Below, one piece after another: positions 6,566 to 15,993 of a stretch of DNA of 64,000 bases. Origin of the DNA: Methylocystis rosea (GTDB lineage: Bacteria; Pseudomonadota; Alphaproteobacteria; Rhizobiales; Beijerinckiaceae); the NCBI RefSeq assembly GCF_003855495.1, contig NZ_CP034086.1, forward strand, positions 1,054,001-1,118,000, given 5' to 3'. Both the position numbers and the translations under genes were made by a program. Positions within the stretch are counted from its first letter, which is position 1. Each line of letters opens with the position of its first letter. A model generated the notes under the pieces. That model saw only the letters and a list, made by a program, of their open reading frames with translations. It was not told the DNA's origin and searched no databases.

Positions 6566-9154
6566 ATGCTGCATGATCGTTCTGCGCTGCCGATCGACGA
6601 TGTGCTGCCGGCGATCCGCGCGGCGCTTGAGGCGTCGTGCAACCTTGTCGTCGTCGCCCCGCCCGGCGCCGGTAAAACCACGCGCGCGCCGCTCGCGCTG
6701 CTCGACGCCGACTGGGCCAAGGGCGGCAAGCTCATTCTATTGGAGCCGCGACGTCTCGCCGCCCGCGCGGCGGCGAGCCGCATGGCGGCGACGCTCGGCG
6801 AGACCGTTGGCGAAACGATCGGCCTGCGGATGCGCCTTGAATCGAAAATCTCGGGGCGAACGCGCATCGAGGTCGTCACCGAAGGCGTGTTTGCGCGGAT
6901 GATTCTCGACGATGGGGGGCTCGAGGGCGTGGCCGGCGTGCTGTTCGACGAATATCACGAACGCTCGCTCGACGCGGATCTCGGCCTCGCGCTGGCGCTC
7001 GACGCCCAGGCAGGACTGCGGGAGGATCTGCGGCTCATCACCATGTCGGCGACGCTCGACGGCGCCCGCGTCGCCGCGCTGATGGGCGCCCAGACGATCG
7101 AGAGCCAGGGGCGCGCATTTGCCGTCGAGACGCGCTATCTCGGCCGCGACGCCAATGCGCGCATCGAAGAGTCGATGACGCGCGCGATTCTTCTGGCGCT
7201 GCGCGAAGAGCGGGGTTCGATTCTCGCGTTTCTGCCAGGGCAGGGGGAGATCGCGCGCGTCGCCTCACGCCTCGCCGAGTCGCGCCTGCCGGACGACATC
7301 GACGTCGCGCCGCTCTATGGCGCGCTCGATCGCGGCGAGCAGGACCTGGCCATCGCGCCGGCGCGGCCCGGCCGTCGCAAGATCGTGCTCGCCACGTCGA
7401 TCGCGGAAACCTCGCTGACGATCGAAGGCGTGCGCATCGTCGTCGACAGCGGGCTGGCGCGCGTGCAGCGCTTCGAACCGGATCTCGGATTGTCGCGGCT
7501 CGAGACGGTGCGCGCTTCGCGCGCCAGCGTCGATCAGCGCCGCGGCCGCGCCGGCCGCACCGAGCCCGGCGTCTGCTATCGCCTGTGGGACGAGCCGCAG
7601 ACGGCGGCGCTCCCGGCCTTCGCCGCGCCCGAAATTCTCGACGCCGATCTCTCCGGCCTTGCCCTTGATCTCGCGGCCTGGGGGGTGAGCGATCCGGGGC
7701 GACTCAAATGGCTCGATCCGCCGCCGGCGCCCGCCTGGAAGGAGGCGGTCGCGCTTGATCGCGAACTCGGGGCGCTCGACGACGACGGTCGGCTTACCGA
7801 CATGGGCCGCGCCATGCGGGCGCTGCCGCTTGCGCCCAGATTGGCGCGAATGGTGGTCGAGGCGGCGGGTCAGGGCGAGGCGAAGCGCGCCGCCGAACTC
7901 GCCATGCTGCTCTCGGAGCGGGGGATCGGCGGCGCCGACGCCGACCTTTCGCATCGGCTCGAGCGCCTGCGCGGCGAGAAGTCGAAGCGCGCGGGCGACG
8001 CGCTGCGCCTCGCGGCGCAATGGGCGCGGCAGGCGATGGCGGCGGCAGGCGTTTTGCCCCCTCCCCAACCCTCCCCCGCTAACGCGGGAGAGGGAGTGGA
8101 CTCGGCGCTTCATCAAGAGAGAGCGAATCGCCGATCGTTCGCGTCCCCTCTCCCGCGAAGCGGGGGAGGGCTGGGGAGGGGGCTGTTATCCGACGGCGCG
8201 CTGATCGCGCTCGCTTTTCCCGACCGCATCGCCAAATCGCGCGGCGCGCGCGGCGAGTTCCTGATGGCGAACGGCCGCGCCGCGATGTTGCAGTTCGAAG
8301 ATCCTCTGTCACGCGCGCCATTCCTCGCCGTCGCCGAACTCACCGGCCGGGCGGCGCAGGCGCGCATCCTTGCGGCTTGTGCGCTCACCGCCGAGGAGGT
8401 TGAGACGATTGCGGGCAATCGTATCGAGACGCGCGACGAAACCGTCTTCGACGCGGCGAGCGCAAGCTTGCGGCGGCGCGCCTTCCGGCGTCTGGGGGCG
8501 ATACGACTCTCCGAGCGCAATCTGGCGGTCGAGCCGTCTGACCAGAATGCGCGGATCCTTGCGCGCGGCGTGGCCGCGGTTGGCGTCGCGCGGCTGCCGT
8601 GGACGAAGACGCAAATGCAGCGGCGCGACCGGGTCGCCTTTCTGCGCCGCGCCGAGGGCGACGAGTGGCCGGACCTCTCCGACGCCGCTCTGGCGGCAAG
8701 CGCCGAAGAGTGGCTTGCGCCGTTCATTGAGGGGCGCACGTCGCTCGCGGATATTGCGACCGACGACCTCGAGGCCGCGCTCGCTCAGCTTCTCCCCTAT
8801 GAGTTGTCGCGCAGGCTCGATGCGGAAGCGCCCTCGCATTTCGAGACGCCGGCCGGATCGCGCCATGCGCTCGACTACTCCACCGAGAACGGACCGATCC
8901 TCGCGGTCCGGGTGCAGGAGCTTTACGGCCTTTCGAGTCACCCGACGCTTGCGCGCGGACGCGCGCCCTTAACCCTCGAACTGCTTTCGCCGGCGCATCG
9001 GCCGATACAGACGACCCGAGATTTGCCGAGCTTTTGGAAAGGCTCCTGGAGCGAGGTGAAGAAGGAGATGAGAGGGCGCTATCCGCGCCATCTCTGGCCG
9101 GATGATCCGGCGGCCGCGCAGCCGACGACGCGCGCCAAGCCGCGGGGCTCGTGA
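6566..9154 (+). CDS. hrpB: ATP-dependent helicase HrpB
   Basis: An 862-aa DExH-box helicase. Motif I is PPGAGKTTRAP near residues 32-42, motif II is DEYH near residue 130, motif III is SAT (ITMSATLDG), and motif VI is QRRGRAGRTEPG. It is followed by the helicase-associated HA2 region and the HrpB-specific C-terminus (PLTLELLSPAHRPIQ...W, GRYPRHLWPDDP). It is about 40 residues longer than I expect for HrpB; the excess is explained by a palindromic repeat read in frame at 8055-8182, encoding low-complexity sequence after the HA2 region. Whether that insertion affects function is unknown. The cellular role of HrpB is poorly defined. Confidence 0.93.
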   Translation: MLHDRSALPIDDVLPAIRAALEASCNLVVVAPPGAGKTTRAPLALLDADWAKGGKLILLEPRRLAARAAASRMAATLGETVGETIGLRMRLESKISGRTRIEVVTEGVFARMILDDGGLEGVAGVLFDEYHERSLDADLGLALALDAQAGLREDLRLITMSATLDGARVAALMGAQTIESQGRAFAVETRYLGRDANARIEESMTRAILLALREERGSILAFLPGQGEIARVASRLAESRLPDDIDVAPLYGALDRGEQDLAIAPARPGRRKIVLATSIAETSLTIEGVRIVVDSGLARVQRFEPDLGLSRLETVRASRASVDQRRGRAGRTEPGVCYRLWDEPQTAALPAFAAPEILDADLSGLALDLAAWGVSDPGRLKWLDPPPAPAWKEAVALDRELGALDDDGRLTDMGRAMRALPLAPRLARMVVEAAGQGEAKRAAELAMLLSERGIGGADADLSHRLERLRGEKSKRAGDALRLAAQWARQAMAAAGVLPPPQPSPANAGEGVDSALHQERANRRSFASPLPRSGGGLGRGLLSDGALIALAFPDRIAKSRGARGEFLMANGRAAMLQFEDPLSRAPFLAVAELTGRAAQARILAACALTAEEVETIAGNRIETRDETVFDAASASLRRRAFRRLGAIRLSERNLAVEPSDQNARILARGVAAVGVARLPWTKTQMQRRDRVAFLRRAEGDEWPDLSDAALAASAEEWLAPFIEGRTSLADIATDDLEAALAQLLPYELSRRLDAEAPSHFETPAGSRHALDYSTENGPILAVRVQELYGLSSHPTLARGRAPLTLELLSPAHRPIQTTRDLPSFWKGSWSEVKKEMRGRYPRHLWPDDPAAAQPTTRAKPRGS
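8055..8182. repeat. Palindromic repeat element inside hrpB
   Basis: A 128-base element. Its outer arms (24 bases each, 8055-8078 and 8159-8182) are complementary at 23 of 24 positions, and each half folds into a hairpin (CCCTCCCCCGC against GCGGGAGAGGG on the left). It is C-rich, then G-rich, and reads through in the hrpB frame as about 43 residues beginning PPPQPSPANAGEG. Comparable dispersed palindromic elements occur between genes in many alphaproteobacteria. Here it sits in a coding sequence without breaking the frame. Confidence 0.8.
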
Positions 9155-9176
9155 GCCCTGCGGCTTGGTGGAGCCC

Positions 9177-11893
9177 TTATGGCGCGCTTGCGGTCGTGGC
9201 GCGCGCGGCGTCGCGCGGCAATCGCTCAATCGTTACTTTCGCTGTGCCGGTGTTGTTGTCGTAAAAAATTTGCTTGCGACCGTCTAAGGACACGTGCGCC
9301 GCGTCGTTGACGAAAAGAAATAGCTCTCCCGTATCGCTCGCAACGAATTCCGACACGAAGGTTTTGCGCGGAAACACCGAATTGCAGCTCTTGCCGTCGT
9401 AGGAGTAGCTGTCTCGCGCCCAAGCCGCCTTGGCGGCATCCAATTCGTCGGCGGGCAGCGGATCGATGCTCAGCGACAGGCCGCCGTCGACACAGGATTT
9501 CGCAGCGGGGTGATTGGCGCAAAAAGACTTATGTTCGGCGGTTTCGCTGTAATTCAGCGGGAGCATTGAGCAGCGTCGCCCGCGCGGCGACAGAGCGCCG
9601 CCGCCGTCGATCGGGACCAGCGGCCACTCTGAATCCCCGCGCGTTCCGATGCGGGCGATAGGATGGAACCAAGCGGCTGAAGGCCAGCGACGTAAGGCGA
9701 CGCCAGCGCTCTGGACCAAGCCTTTCGCATCAAAGCCGTAGGGATCGGTGAGCATCAGCTGATCAAGCCAGGGATCATCGCTCTTGGGGTCGATGCTGAT
9801 CGTCAGGCGATAGACGCCGCCGCGTTCAACTGTCCAGCGGCTCGCCCAGCAGGGGTCATTCGTGGCAAACCGTGCAGATGCGTTCGCCACCCATTCGGGC
9901 GCCTCTGAGCCCACGCACACCCGTCCAGATCCCGCGAGATAATTGAAGCCAATCCGATTGGCGGCGAGAAGCAGGGGCGTGAACACAAAGACAATCGCAT
10001 AAGCGGCGGGCAACATCGCGCGGCCGGCGCCAAGGACAGATCTTGCCGCAGGCGAGCTTCGTATCGTGCGCACGAATTTTGATGTTGCGCCCGGTTTGGG
10101 TTCAACGCCTTTTTTGATTTTATCGTTCTGAATGTTCCAGGCCGCGCGCGCGTGGTAGCGCGTGGCGTCCTCATAGGCGTCGCTCCTATTGCGAAGAACG
10201 AAATAGGCGAGCACCAGCGCTATGCTGAAAAATGGATGATTCAGCGCAGCTTTCACATGAGCGTAGAGGTAGGACGGCGTGAAGGACAGGATCGTGTCGC
10301 CCATGCCACGCAGGACATTTTCAGTGCCGGACATGAACCGCGACAGAGCGGCGCCAACTGGGCCGAGCACGTGCAGAAGCCATTGGAACGGGAGCGCAAC
10401 TACCGAGAGCTGGCTCCATATGCCTTCGTTGGAGTCGTCGATTGTTGAATCGAGCAACGGAAAGGCGAGGGCCGTGAGGAACAAGGCCACGAAGAAAAAG
10501 TAAGCAATTCGGTTCAGCCATACGTAATCGCGGGCGATCTCCATCTGTTCCTGATTGGGCGCGTCCAGGCTCTTCATCGCTCCCTTGGCAAAGTCCAGTT
10601 CGCGGCCGTCGCTGCCCATGCTTGCGGGCTCAAACGCCGGGTCCGCTTCCCGAACACGGGCGTAAGCCGGTCCAGTCTCGGCGCGCGCGATGGAGCCGTC
10701 GGGCATGAAGACGTCGGCGCCTTTAGGACCGATTTGGGCTTGCTGCGGGGTCGTCCCGCCAAGCGCCAGCGGCGCGTAATCTCCGCCTCCGTCTACTAAG
10801 CGTTCAACAACCGTGTGGTGGACGGTCGGCCGGTAGTAGGGATTACCGGCCGGATCCGTCAGCGTCACTTGCCGTGGATCGTACCGATACAATACCGCCA
10901 CGCCTGCTCGAGAGTCATGCAGCGGGCCGAATGGCGTGGCCGTCCTACTGAATTCGGCCAACGCCGTTTCGTGAAAAGTGAGCGCTCTGTCGGTCGCAGC
11001 TGTCTGAAGTTCCCGAACCATCCAGACCAGCGGGCAATACGCCGTCATGTCGTCGGGATAACCGCCGCCAACGTCGGAATGCACCCCGGCGAACCAAACT
11101 TCCTGTATGCGAAAGTCCGGCTCATCGGGCTTTAAGGACACGCGGATCGGATGGAAAGTGAGTCGCTCATCGTCGAGCGAGAGAGCCTGTCGTATCCGGT
11201 GGACCTTCTTCCAGATCGTATGATCGCCGCCAAACTTGATGGGGAACACAAAGCGATGAACGACCTCGCGCATTTCTTCGATAGGAACCCCATAGGCTTC
11301 CACTGTGTCGAATAGGCCGACAAAGTCGATGGACAGTTTCTCAGGTCGCGGTCCGAGGCCGCCTTTTGCACGTCTGCATAGCTCGGCTGTCCCCAAAGCT
11401 TTTTCCAGACGCCCAAGATGGCGTCTCGCAGCTTGGGCAGGCCCAAAAAAACCCAGATATTCTTTTTGCGTTCTTCGTCTTGCTCGCAGAAAGCGCGCCA
11501 AGCGTCTTCGGAATTGCGGAGCATCTCCTGGTGCGACACGCGCCGCCCGTCGAATTCGGTCGGCAACAGACCCTGCGCGCGGATGAGGTCGATCAGCATT
11601 CGAATGGTGAAGGCGCCGCGGCTGAAGCCGAACATGTAGATCGCTGCGCCAGGCTCCCAATTCCAGGACAGAAAACGGTAAAGCTTGCGCACGTTCGAGG
11701 GCACGCCAAAACCGGTCGCGCCGTCGAGCATCGCGAGCGGCTTGAAACCCTCTGTGCCGACGCCGGGAATGTAATAAACGACCTGATCTTTGTCTGAGAG
11801 GCAGAGCGCTTGCGAAAGCCGATTGATATTTGAGACTTGCACCAGTCGCCCGTTTCCAGTGCCGTCGGCGAGCAAAACGATTTTCTTGGCCAT
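9177..11893 (-). pseudogene. DUF2235 alpha/beta hydrolase, frameshifted
   Basis: The gene starts at the ATG at 11893 (MAKKIVLLADGTGN, the DUF2235 opening) and holds the nucleophile elbow GFSRGAF. Near 11340-11370 the reading must move back one base to continue into the rest of the family: IDFVGLFDTVEAYG, then VWFAGVHSDVGGGY with probable catalytic Asp/His. The full product would be about 905 aa, with four or so hydrophobic helices in the middle and a C-terminal domain of unknown type. The family includes Tle1-like phospholipase effectors, but no secretion genes are nearby. Sequencing error, real mutation, or a rare programmed shift are all possible; I see no classical slippery heptamer at the junction. 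Confidence 0.75.
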
Positions 11894-12064
11894 AGCGAAA
11901 CCTCGAAAATAATAAAGCAAATTTAGCAACAACCAAAAATCTACGAGCGCTCGCCGCGCTCTGCAAGCATAAAGTGCATCATCCCCACGCCGCATTTGGC
12001 GCGGGACAAATTTTCGCTTATGCCAAGGCGGCCAAGGCGACGCTCGACTAGTGAAGGATCGTTG

Positions 12065-13564
12065 ATGTTTCCCAAGCCCGTTGCGAATTTGCGCCCGAAT
12101 ACATTCGAATATGAAGAGGCGCCGCTCATCAAGTCGACCGGCTTTCGCGAATATGACGCGCGCTGGCTGTTTGGGGCCGACCTCAATTTGATGGGCGTGC
12201 AGGCGCTCGGCATGGGCCTTGGCGCGCTGCTGCGCGAATTGGGCGTCGCGCCTGAAATCGTCGTCGGCCATGATTATCGCAGCTATTCTTCATCGATCAA
12301 ATTGGCGCTGGTGAGCGGCCTGATGGCCGCCGGCGTGCGCGTGCGCGATATCGGTCTCGCACTGTCGCCGATGGCCTATTTCGCGCAGTTCGATCTCGAT
12401 GTCGCGGCTGTCGCCATGGTGACGGCCTCGCATAACGACAACGGCTGGACGGGCGTGAAGATGGGCGCGCGGCGGCCCGTGACCTTCGGGCCGGAGGAGA
12501 TGGGACGCCTGAAGGAGATCGTTCTCGCCGGCGAATTTCACGAGGCGGAAGGCGGCTCCTATCGCTACATCGAAAATTTCGGCGCGCGCTACATCGACGA
12601 TCTCACGCGCCGGCCGCCGTTCGCCCGCAAGATGAAGGTCGTCGCCGCCTGCGGCAATGGCACCGCCGGCGCCTTCGCGCCGCAGATGCTGGAGCGCCTT
12701 GGCTGCGACGTGATCCCACTTGACGTCTCGCCGGACTACACGTTCCCGCGCTACAATCCCAATCCCGAAGATATGGACATGCTGCACGCCATCGCCGACA
12801 AGGTGCGCGAGACGGGCGCATGCGTCGGGCTTGGCTTTGACGGCGACGGGGATCGCTGCGGCGTTGTCGACAATAATGGCGACGAGATCTTCGCCGACAA
12901 GATCGGCGTCATGCTCGCGCGCGATCTCTCCAAGGTCCATCCGAATGCGTCATTCGTGGTCGACGTGAAGTCGACCGGGCTTTTCGCGACGGATCCCGAA
13001 CTCGTCGCGCGCGGCGTCGTCACGGAATATTGGAAGACGGGGCATTCCTACATCAAGCGCCGCGTCAGCGAGCGCAAGGCGCTCGCCGGATTCGAAAAAT
13101 CGGGGCACTTCTTTTTCAACGAGCCGATCGGACGCGGCTATGACGACGGGCTGCTCACCGCCGTCCACGTCCTCGAAATGCTCGACCGCAATCCAACGAA
13201 GTCGATGGCCGAACTCTACGCGGAGTTGCCGAAGACCTGGGGCTCGCCGACGATGTCGCCGCATTGCGACGACGAAAAGAAATATGGCGTCATCGACAAG
13301 GTGACGGCGCGCATCGAGGCGATGCGCGCGCAGGGCGAGCAGATCATCGGCCAGCCCATCCGCGACGTCGTCACCATCAACGGCGTGCGCGTCACGGTCG
13401 CCGACGGCACCTGGGGCCTCGTGCGCGCGTCGTCCAACAAGCCGGAGCTCGTGGTCGTGGTCGAAAGCCCCGTCTCACAGTCGCGCATGAAGGAGATGTT
13501 TACGGCGATCGACGGCATGCTGTGCGAAAATCCCGAGGTCGGCGCGTACAACCAGACGATTTAG
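12065..13564 (+). CDS. Phosphomannomutase/phosphoglucomutase
   Basis: A 499-aa alpha-D-phosphohexomutase interconverting hexose-6- and hexose-1-phosphates for polysaccharide and nucleotide-sugar synthesis. The phosphoserine loop is TASHNDNGWTGVK, the Mg-binding loop GFDGDGDRCGVVD, the sugar-recognition region GFEKSGHFFFNEPIG, and the C-terminal phosphate-binding region has GTWGLVRASSNKPELV. The ATG at 12065 follows AAGGATC at a good distance; longer readings add basic, unconserved residues. It could supply precursors to the glycosyltransferase genes further along, but it is not in an operon with them. Confidence 0.92.
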   Translation: MFPKPVANLRPNTFEYEEAPLIKSTGFREYDARWLFGADLNLMGVQALGMGLGALLRELGVAPEIVVGHDYRSYSSSIKLALVSGLMAAGVRVRDIGLALSPMAYFAQFDLDVAAVAMVTASHNDNGWTGVKMGARRPVTFGPEEMGRLKEIVLAGEFHEAEGGSYRYIENFGARYIDDLTRRPPFARKMKVVAACGNGTAGAFAPQMLERLGCDVIPLDVSPDYTFPRYNPNPEDMDMLHAIADKVRETGACVGLGFDGDGDRCGVVDNNGDEIFADKIGVMLARDLSKVHPNASFVVDVKSTGLFATDPELVARGVVTEYWKTGHSYIKRRVSERKALAGFEKSGHFFFNEPIGRGYDDGLLTAVHVLEMLDRNPTKSMAELYAELPKTWGSPTMSPHCDDEKKYGVIDKVTARIEAMRAQGEQIIGQPIRDVVTINGVRVTVADGTWGLVRASSNKPELVVVVESPVSQSRMKEMFTAIDGMLCENPEVGAYNQTI

Positions 13565-13623
13565 AGCCGCGCGGAAGGGTTCGGGTTCTCGACAAATCCG
13601 ACGCGGCGCCGAAAGTAGAACCG

Positions 13624-14391
13624 ATGCAGCGCGCGCTCCTCGCCGACGTCCAGAGCTTTTTACGGTTCTACGCGCGTTTTCCGATCGGCGACGGCGCGCA
13701 TGCGCCGCTTGATTTCGCCCGCATGGCGCCGGCGCTGCCGATCGCCGGCGCATTGATCGGCGCAACAGGCGCGGCGAGTCTGTTCCTGGCGCGCATCTGC
13801 CATCTTCCTGCGCTCGTCTGCGCGCTCGTCGCGGTCGCGGTCCTCACACTCGCCACAGGCGCGCTGCACGAGGACGGACTCGCCGATGTCGCGGATGGGT
13901 TCGGCGGCGGCGCGACGGGCGAGTCGAAGCTCGCCATTATGCGCGACAGCCGCGTTGGGACCTATGGCGCCCTGGCGCTGTGTTTCTCCGTCCTGCTGCG
14001 CGTCGCGGCGCTCGCGTCACTCTTTGAGCGAAGCGTCGCGCTCGCGGCCGGCGCCCTCATCTTCGCGGGCGCCTTGTCGCGCGTCGCCGGATTGGCGCCG
14101 ATGATGCGGCTTCCGACGGCGCGCGCCGATGGGCTGGGCGCGACCGTCTCGGCGCCCTCGCGCGAGTTTTGGACGCGCGCCTGGCTCGTAGCGGCCGGCT
14201 TTGGTCTCGCGCCATGGCTCGGCGGCGCCGGCTTGATCCAGATCGCAGTTGCGATCTTCGCCGCCTTCGTCGTGGCTGCGCTTATTACCAACCTCGCAAA
14301 AAAGCAGATTGGCGGCTACACGGGGGATGTGCTTGGCGCCGCGCAGCAACTCGCGGAGATCGCCATTTTGGCGGCGCTGTCGGCGGGTTGA
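13624..14391 (+). CDS. cobS: Adenosylcobinamide-GDP ribazoletransferase (cobalamin synthase)
   Basis: A 255-aa polytopic inner-membrane enzyme joining adenosylcobinamide-GDP to alpha-ribazole in the last steps of cobalamin synthesis. Hallmarks are FLRFYARFPIG near the N-terminus, the GALHEDGLADVADGFGGG motif with acidic residues, and RDSRVGTYGALAL. The start at 13624 (MQRALLADVQ) is chosen because upstream sequence in this frame overlaps the mutase gene and is not family-like. CobT, which makes the ribazole phosphate substrate, is encoded separately at 36.6 kb. Converges with dusA, ending 3 bases before its end. Confidence 0.93.
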   Translation: MQRALLADVQSFLRFYARFPIGDGAHAPLDFARMAPALPIAGALIGATGAASLFLARICHLPALVCALVAVAVLTLATGALHEDGLADVADGFGGGATGESKLAIMRDSRVGTYGALALCFSVLLRVAALASLFERSVALAAGALIFAGALSRVAGLAPMMRLPTARADGLGATVSAPSREFWTRAWLVAAGFGLAPWLGGAGLIQIAVAIFAAFVVAALITNLAKKQIGGYTGDVLGAAQQLAEIAILAALSAG

Positions 14392-14394
14392 TCG

Positions 14395-15435
14395 TCAGGC
14401 GATCTCGGCAGGTTCGGCGTTGGCGGGTTTCCCTGCTTCTGCTTCGGCGAAGCGCGCAATGGCCGTGCGCACGTCAGTGACGGCCCCGAGCAGCGTTTCG
14501 ACTCCGGCGCCAGGTTTGACGGCTTCGAGCGCCAGCCGCCGACGGAACGACCGTGCGCCCGGCATTCCGGCGAAGAGGCCGAGCAGATGACGCGTCATCG
14601 CTGAGAGCCGCTCGCCTTTCGCGAGTTCGCGGTCGACGTAGGGAAGGAACGCGTCCACGGCGTCGAAGAGGTTGGCGACCGGCGCCGACTGTCCAAACAA
14701 TTGTGGGTCGACCTCAAGAAGCAGCGCGGGATCATGATAGGCCGCGCGCCCGATCATCACGCCATCGACGAACTGCAGCTGTTCTTGCATCTCGGCGATC
14801 CGCGTCAGCCCGCCATTGATGGCGATGGGAACGTCCGGCAAGGCGCGCTTGAGACGGTGCACCAGCGGATAGTCCAGCGGCGGGACGTCCCTGTTTTCCT
14901 TTGGCGAGAGGCCCTTAAGCCAGGCCTTTCGCGCATGCACGAACAGCGCGTCGGCGCCGCTTTCGACGCAGGCTTCCGCAAGCGCGAACAGAGCCTGCTC
15001 CGGATTTTGATCGTCGACGCCGATGCGGCATTTCACGGTGACGGGAATCGCGACGGTGTCCTTCATCGCTTTGATACAGTCGCCGACGCGCGCAGGCTCG
15101 CGCATGAGACAGGCGCCGAACGCGCCGTTCTGCACGCGATCCGACGGACAGCCGACGTTGAGATTGACCTCCGCATAGCCGAATTGCTCGACGGTGCTCG
15201 CGGCCTTCGCCAGCGCAGCGGGTTCGGCGCCGCCGAGCTGCATGGCGACGGGCTGCTCAAACGGATCGAACGCCATCAGCCGCGCGCGGTCGCCGTGGAT
15301 CACCGCGCCGGTCGTGAGCATTTCCGTATAAAGGCGGGCGCGGCGCGACAACAGGCGATGGAAGTATCGGCAGTGCCGATCCGTCCAATCCATCATCGGC
15401 GCAACGGCGAATCTAATATGCTGATGTGTCAGCAT
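14395..15435 (-). CDS. dusA: tRNA-dihydrouridine(20/20a) synthase DusA
   Basis: A 346-aa FMN enzyme reducing uridine in the tRNA D-loop. Visible features are APMMDWTDRHCRYFHRLLS at the N-terminus, the LNVGCPSDRVQNGAFGACLM segment with the catalytic Cys, KCRIGVDD, HARKAWLKGLSPKENRDVPPL (the DusA-specific segment) and INGG followed by DGVMIGRAAY. The start ATG at 15435 (MLTHQHIRF) fits the family; the longer reading to 15501 is unconserved. Its 5' side faces the arsenic island. dusA is a known target for integrating elements in proteobacteria, but no integrase is seen here. Confidence 0.94.
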   Translation of the reverse strand: MLTHQHIRFAVAPMMDWTDRHCRYFHRLLSRRARLYTEMLTTGAVIHGDRARLMAFDPFEQPVAMQLGGAEPAALAKAASTVEQFGYAEVNLNVGCPSDRVQNGAFGACLMREPARVGDCIKAMKDTVAIPVTVKCRIGVDDQNPEQALFALAEACVESGADALFVHARKAWLKGLSPKENRDVPPLDYPLVHRLKRALPDVPIAINGGLTRIAEMQEQLQFVDGVMIGRAAYHDPALLLEVDPQLFGQSAPVANLFDAVDAFLPYVDRELAKGERLSAMTRHLLGLFAGMPGARSFRRRLALEAVKPGAGVETLLGAVTDVRTAIARFAEAEAGKPANAEPAEIA

Positions 15436-15602
15436 TGTAGATTTCGTCTCAACGGCACAGGTCGCGTCATGCACGCTCCATTCAACGCCTCGATACGACA
15501 CTTTCCGTTCGTTTTCGACTCAGTGCGACGGCGCGTTACGCGACGGAAGTCTCTCGACCGGCACCATGGGGAATCGACGTCTCGACGGTATTGACCTGAT
15601 CT

Positions 15603-15626
15603 ATATTTCCATCATATTAGAAATAT
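15603..15626. promoter_or_regulatory. Putative ArsR operator
   Basis: ATATTTC (15603-15609) and GAAATAT (15620-15626) form a perfect 7-bp inverted repeat with a 10-base A+T-rich spacer. It ends inside the arsR start codon. ArsR-type repressors bind such A+T-rich dyads, and binding here would block transcription of the whole island. Confidence 0.55.
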
Positions 15627-15993
15627 GGAAAAGCAGGAAGCCCTGGCCGCACTTGTCGCGCTCGGCCACGAAACGCGGCTCGATATTTTCAGGCTGCTCA
15701 TGCAAGCCGGACCTAAGGGGCTTGCGGCGGGGCAAATCGGCGAGCGGCTCGCGCTACCGCCGGCGACGCTGTCTTTTCACCTGAGCCAGCTCAAGCACGC
15801 GGACCTTGTGACCTTCCGGCGCGAAAGCCGGTCGCTGATCTACTCGGCCGCCTATCCGGTCATGAACGCGCTGCTCGCCTACATGACTGAGAATTGCTGC
15901 CAAGGCGCTGCTGCCTCATGCGAGACCACTACTGCTTCAACTTGCCAACCAGAGGAACGTCATGAAACGCCTGCACGTGCACGTGTCCGTTGA
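15625..15993 (+). CDS. arsR: ArsR-family metalloregulator
   Basis: A 122-aa winged-helix repressor, first gene of the arsenic island. The helix-turn-helix reads LPPATLSFHLSQLKHADLV (about residues 46-64), then the wing FRRESRSLIYSA. The classical helix-3 ELCVCDL sensor motif is absent. Instead there are cysteines near the C-terminus (ENCCQGAAASC, about residues 88-98, plus a later one), resembling ArsR proteins that bind As(III) with C-terminal Cys. It probably represses its own operon until arsenite binds. The 3' end overlaps arsI by 32 bases. Confidence 0.88.
   Translation: MEKQEALAALVALGHETRLDIFRLLMQAGPKGLAAGQIGERLALPPATLSFHLSQLKHADLVTFRRESRSLIYSAAYPVMNALLAYMTENCCQGAAASCETTTASTCQPEERHETPARARVR

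Noticed and set aside
8041..8182. CRISPR or tandem array in the C/G-rich blocks
   Set aside because: Only one inverted pair exists, with no regular spacers; it is a palindromic element, not an array. No CRISPR array was seen anywhere.
11340..11370. Programmed -1 frameshift in the DUF2235 gene
   Set aside because: Only a short A run (CAAAAGG) is near the junction and no heptamer fits the slippery consensus; mutation or sequencing error is simpler.
15436..15624. Integration (att) site of a genomic island at dusA
   Set aside because: No repeated copy of the dusA start and no integrase can be seen within the window; left as a low-interest suggestion.
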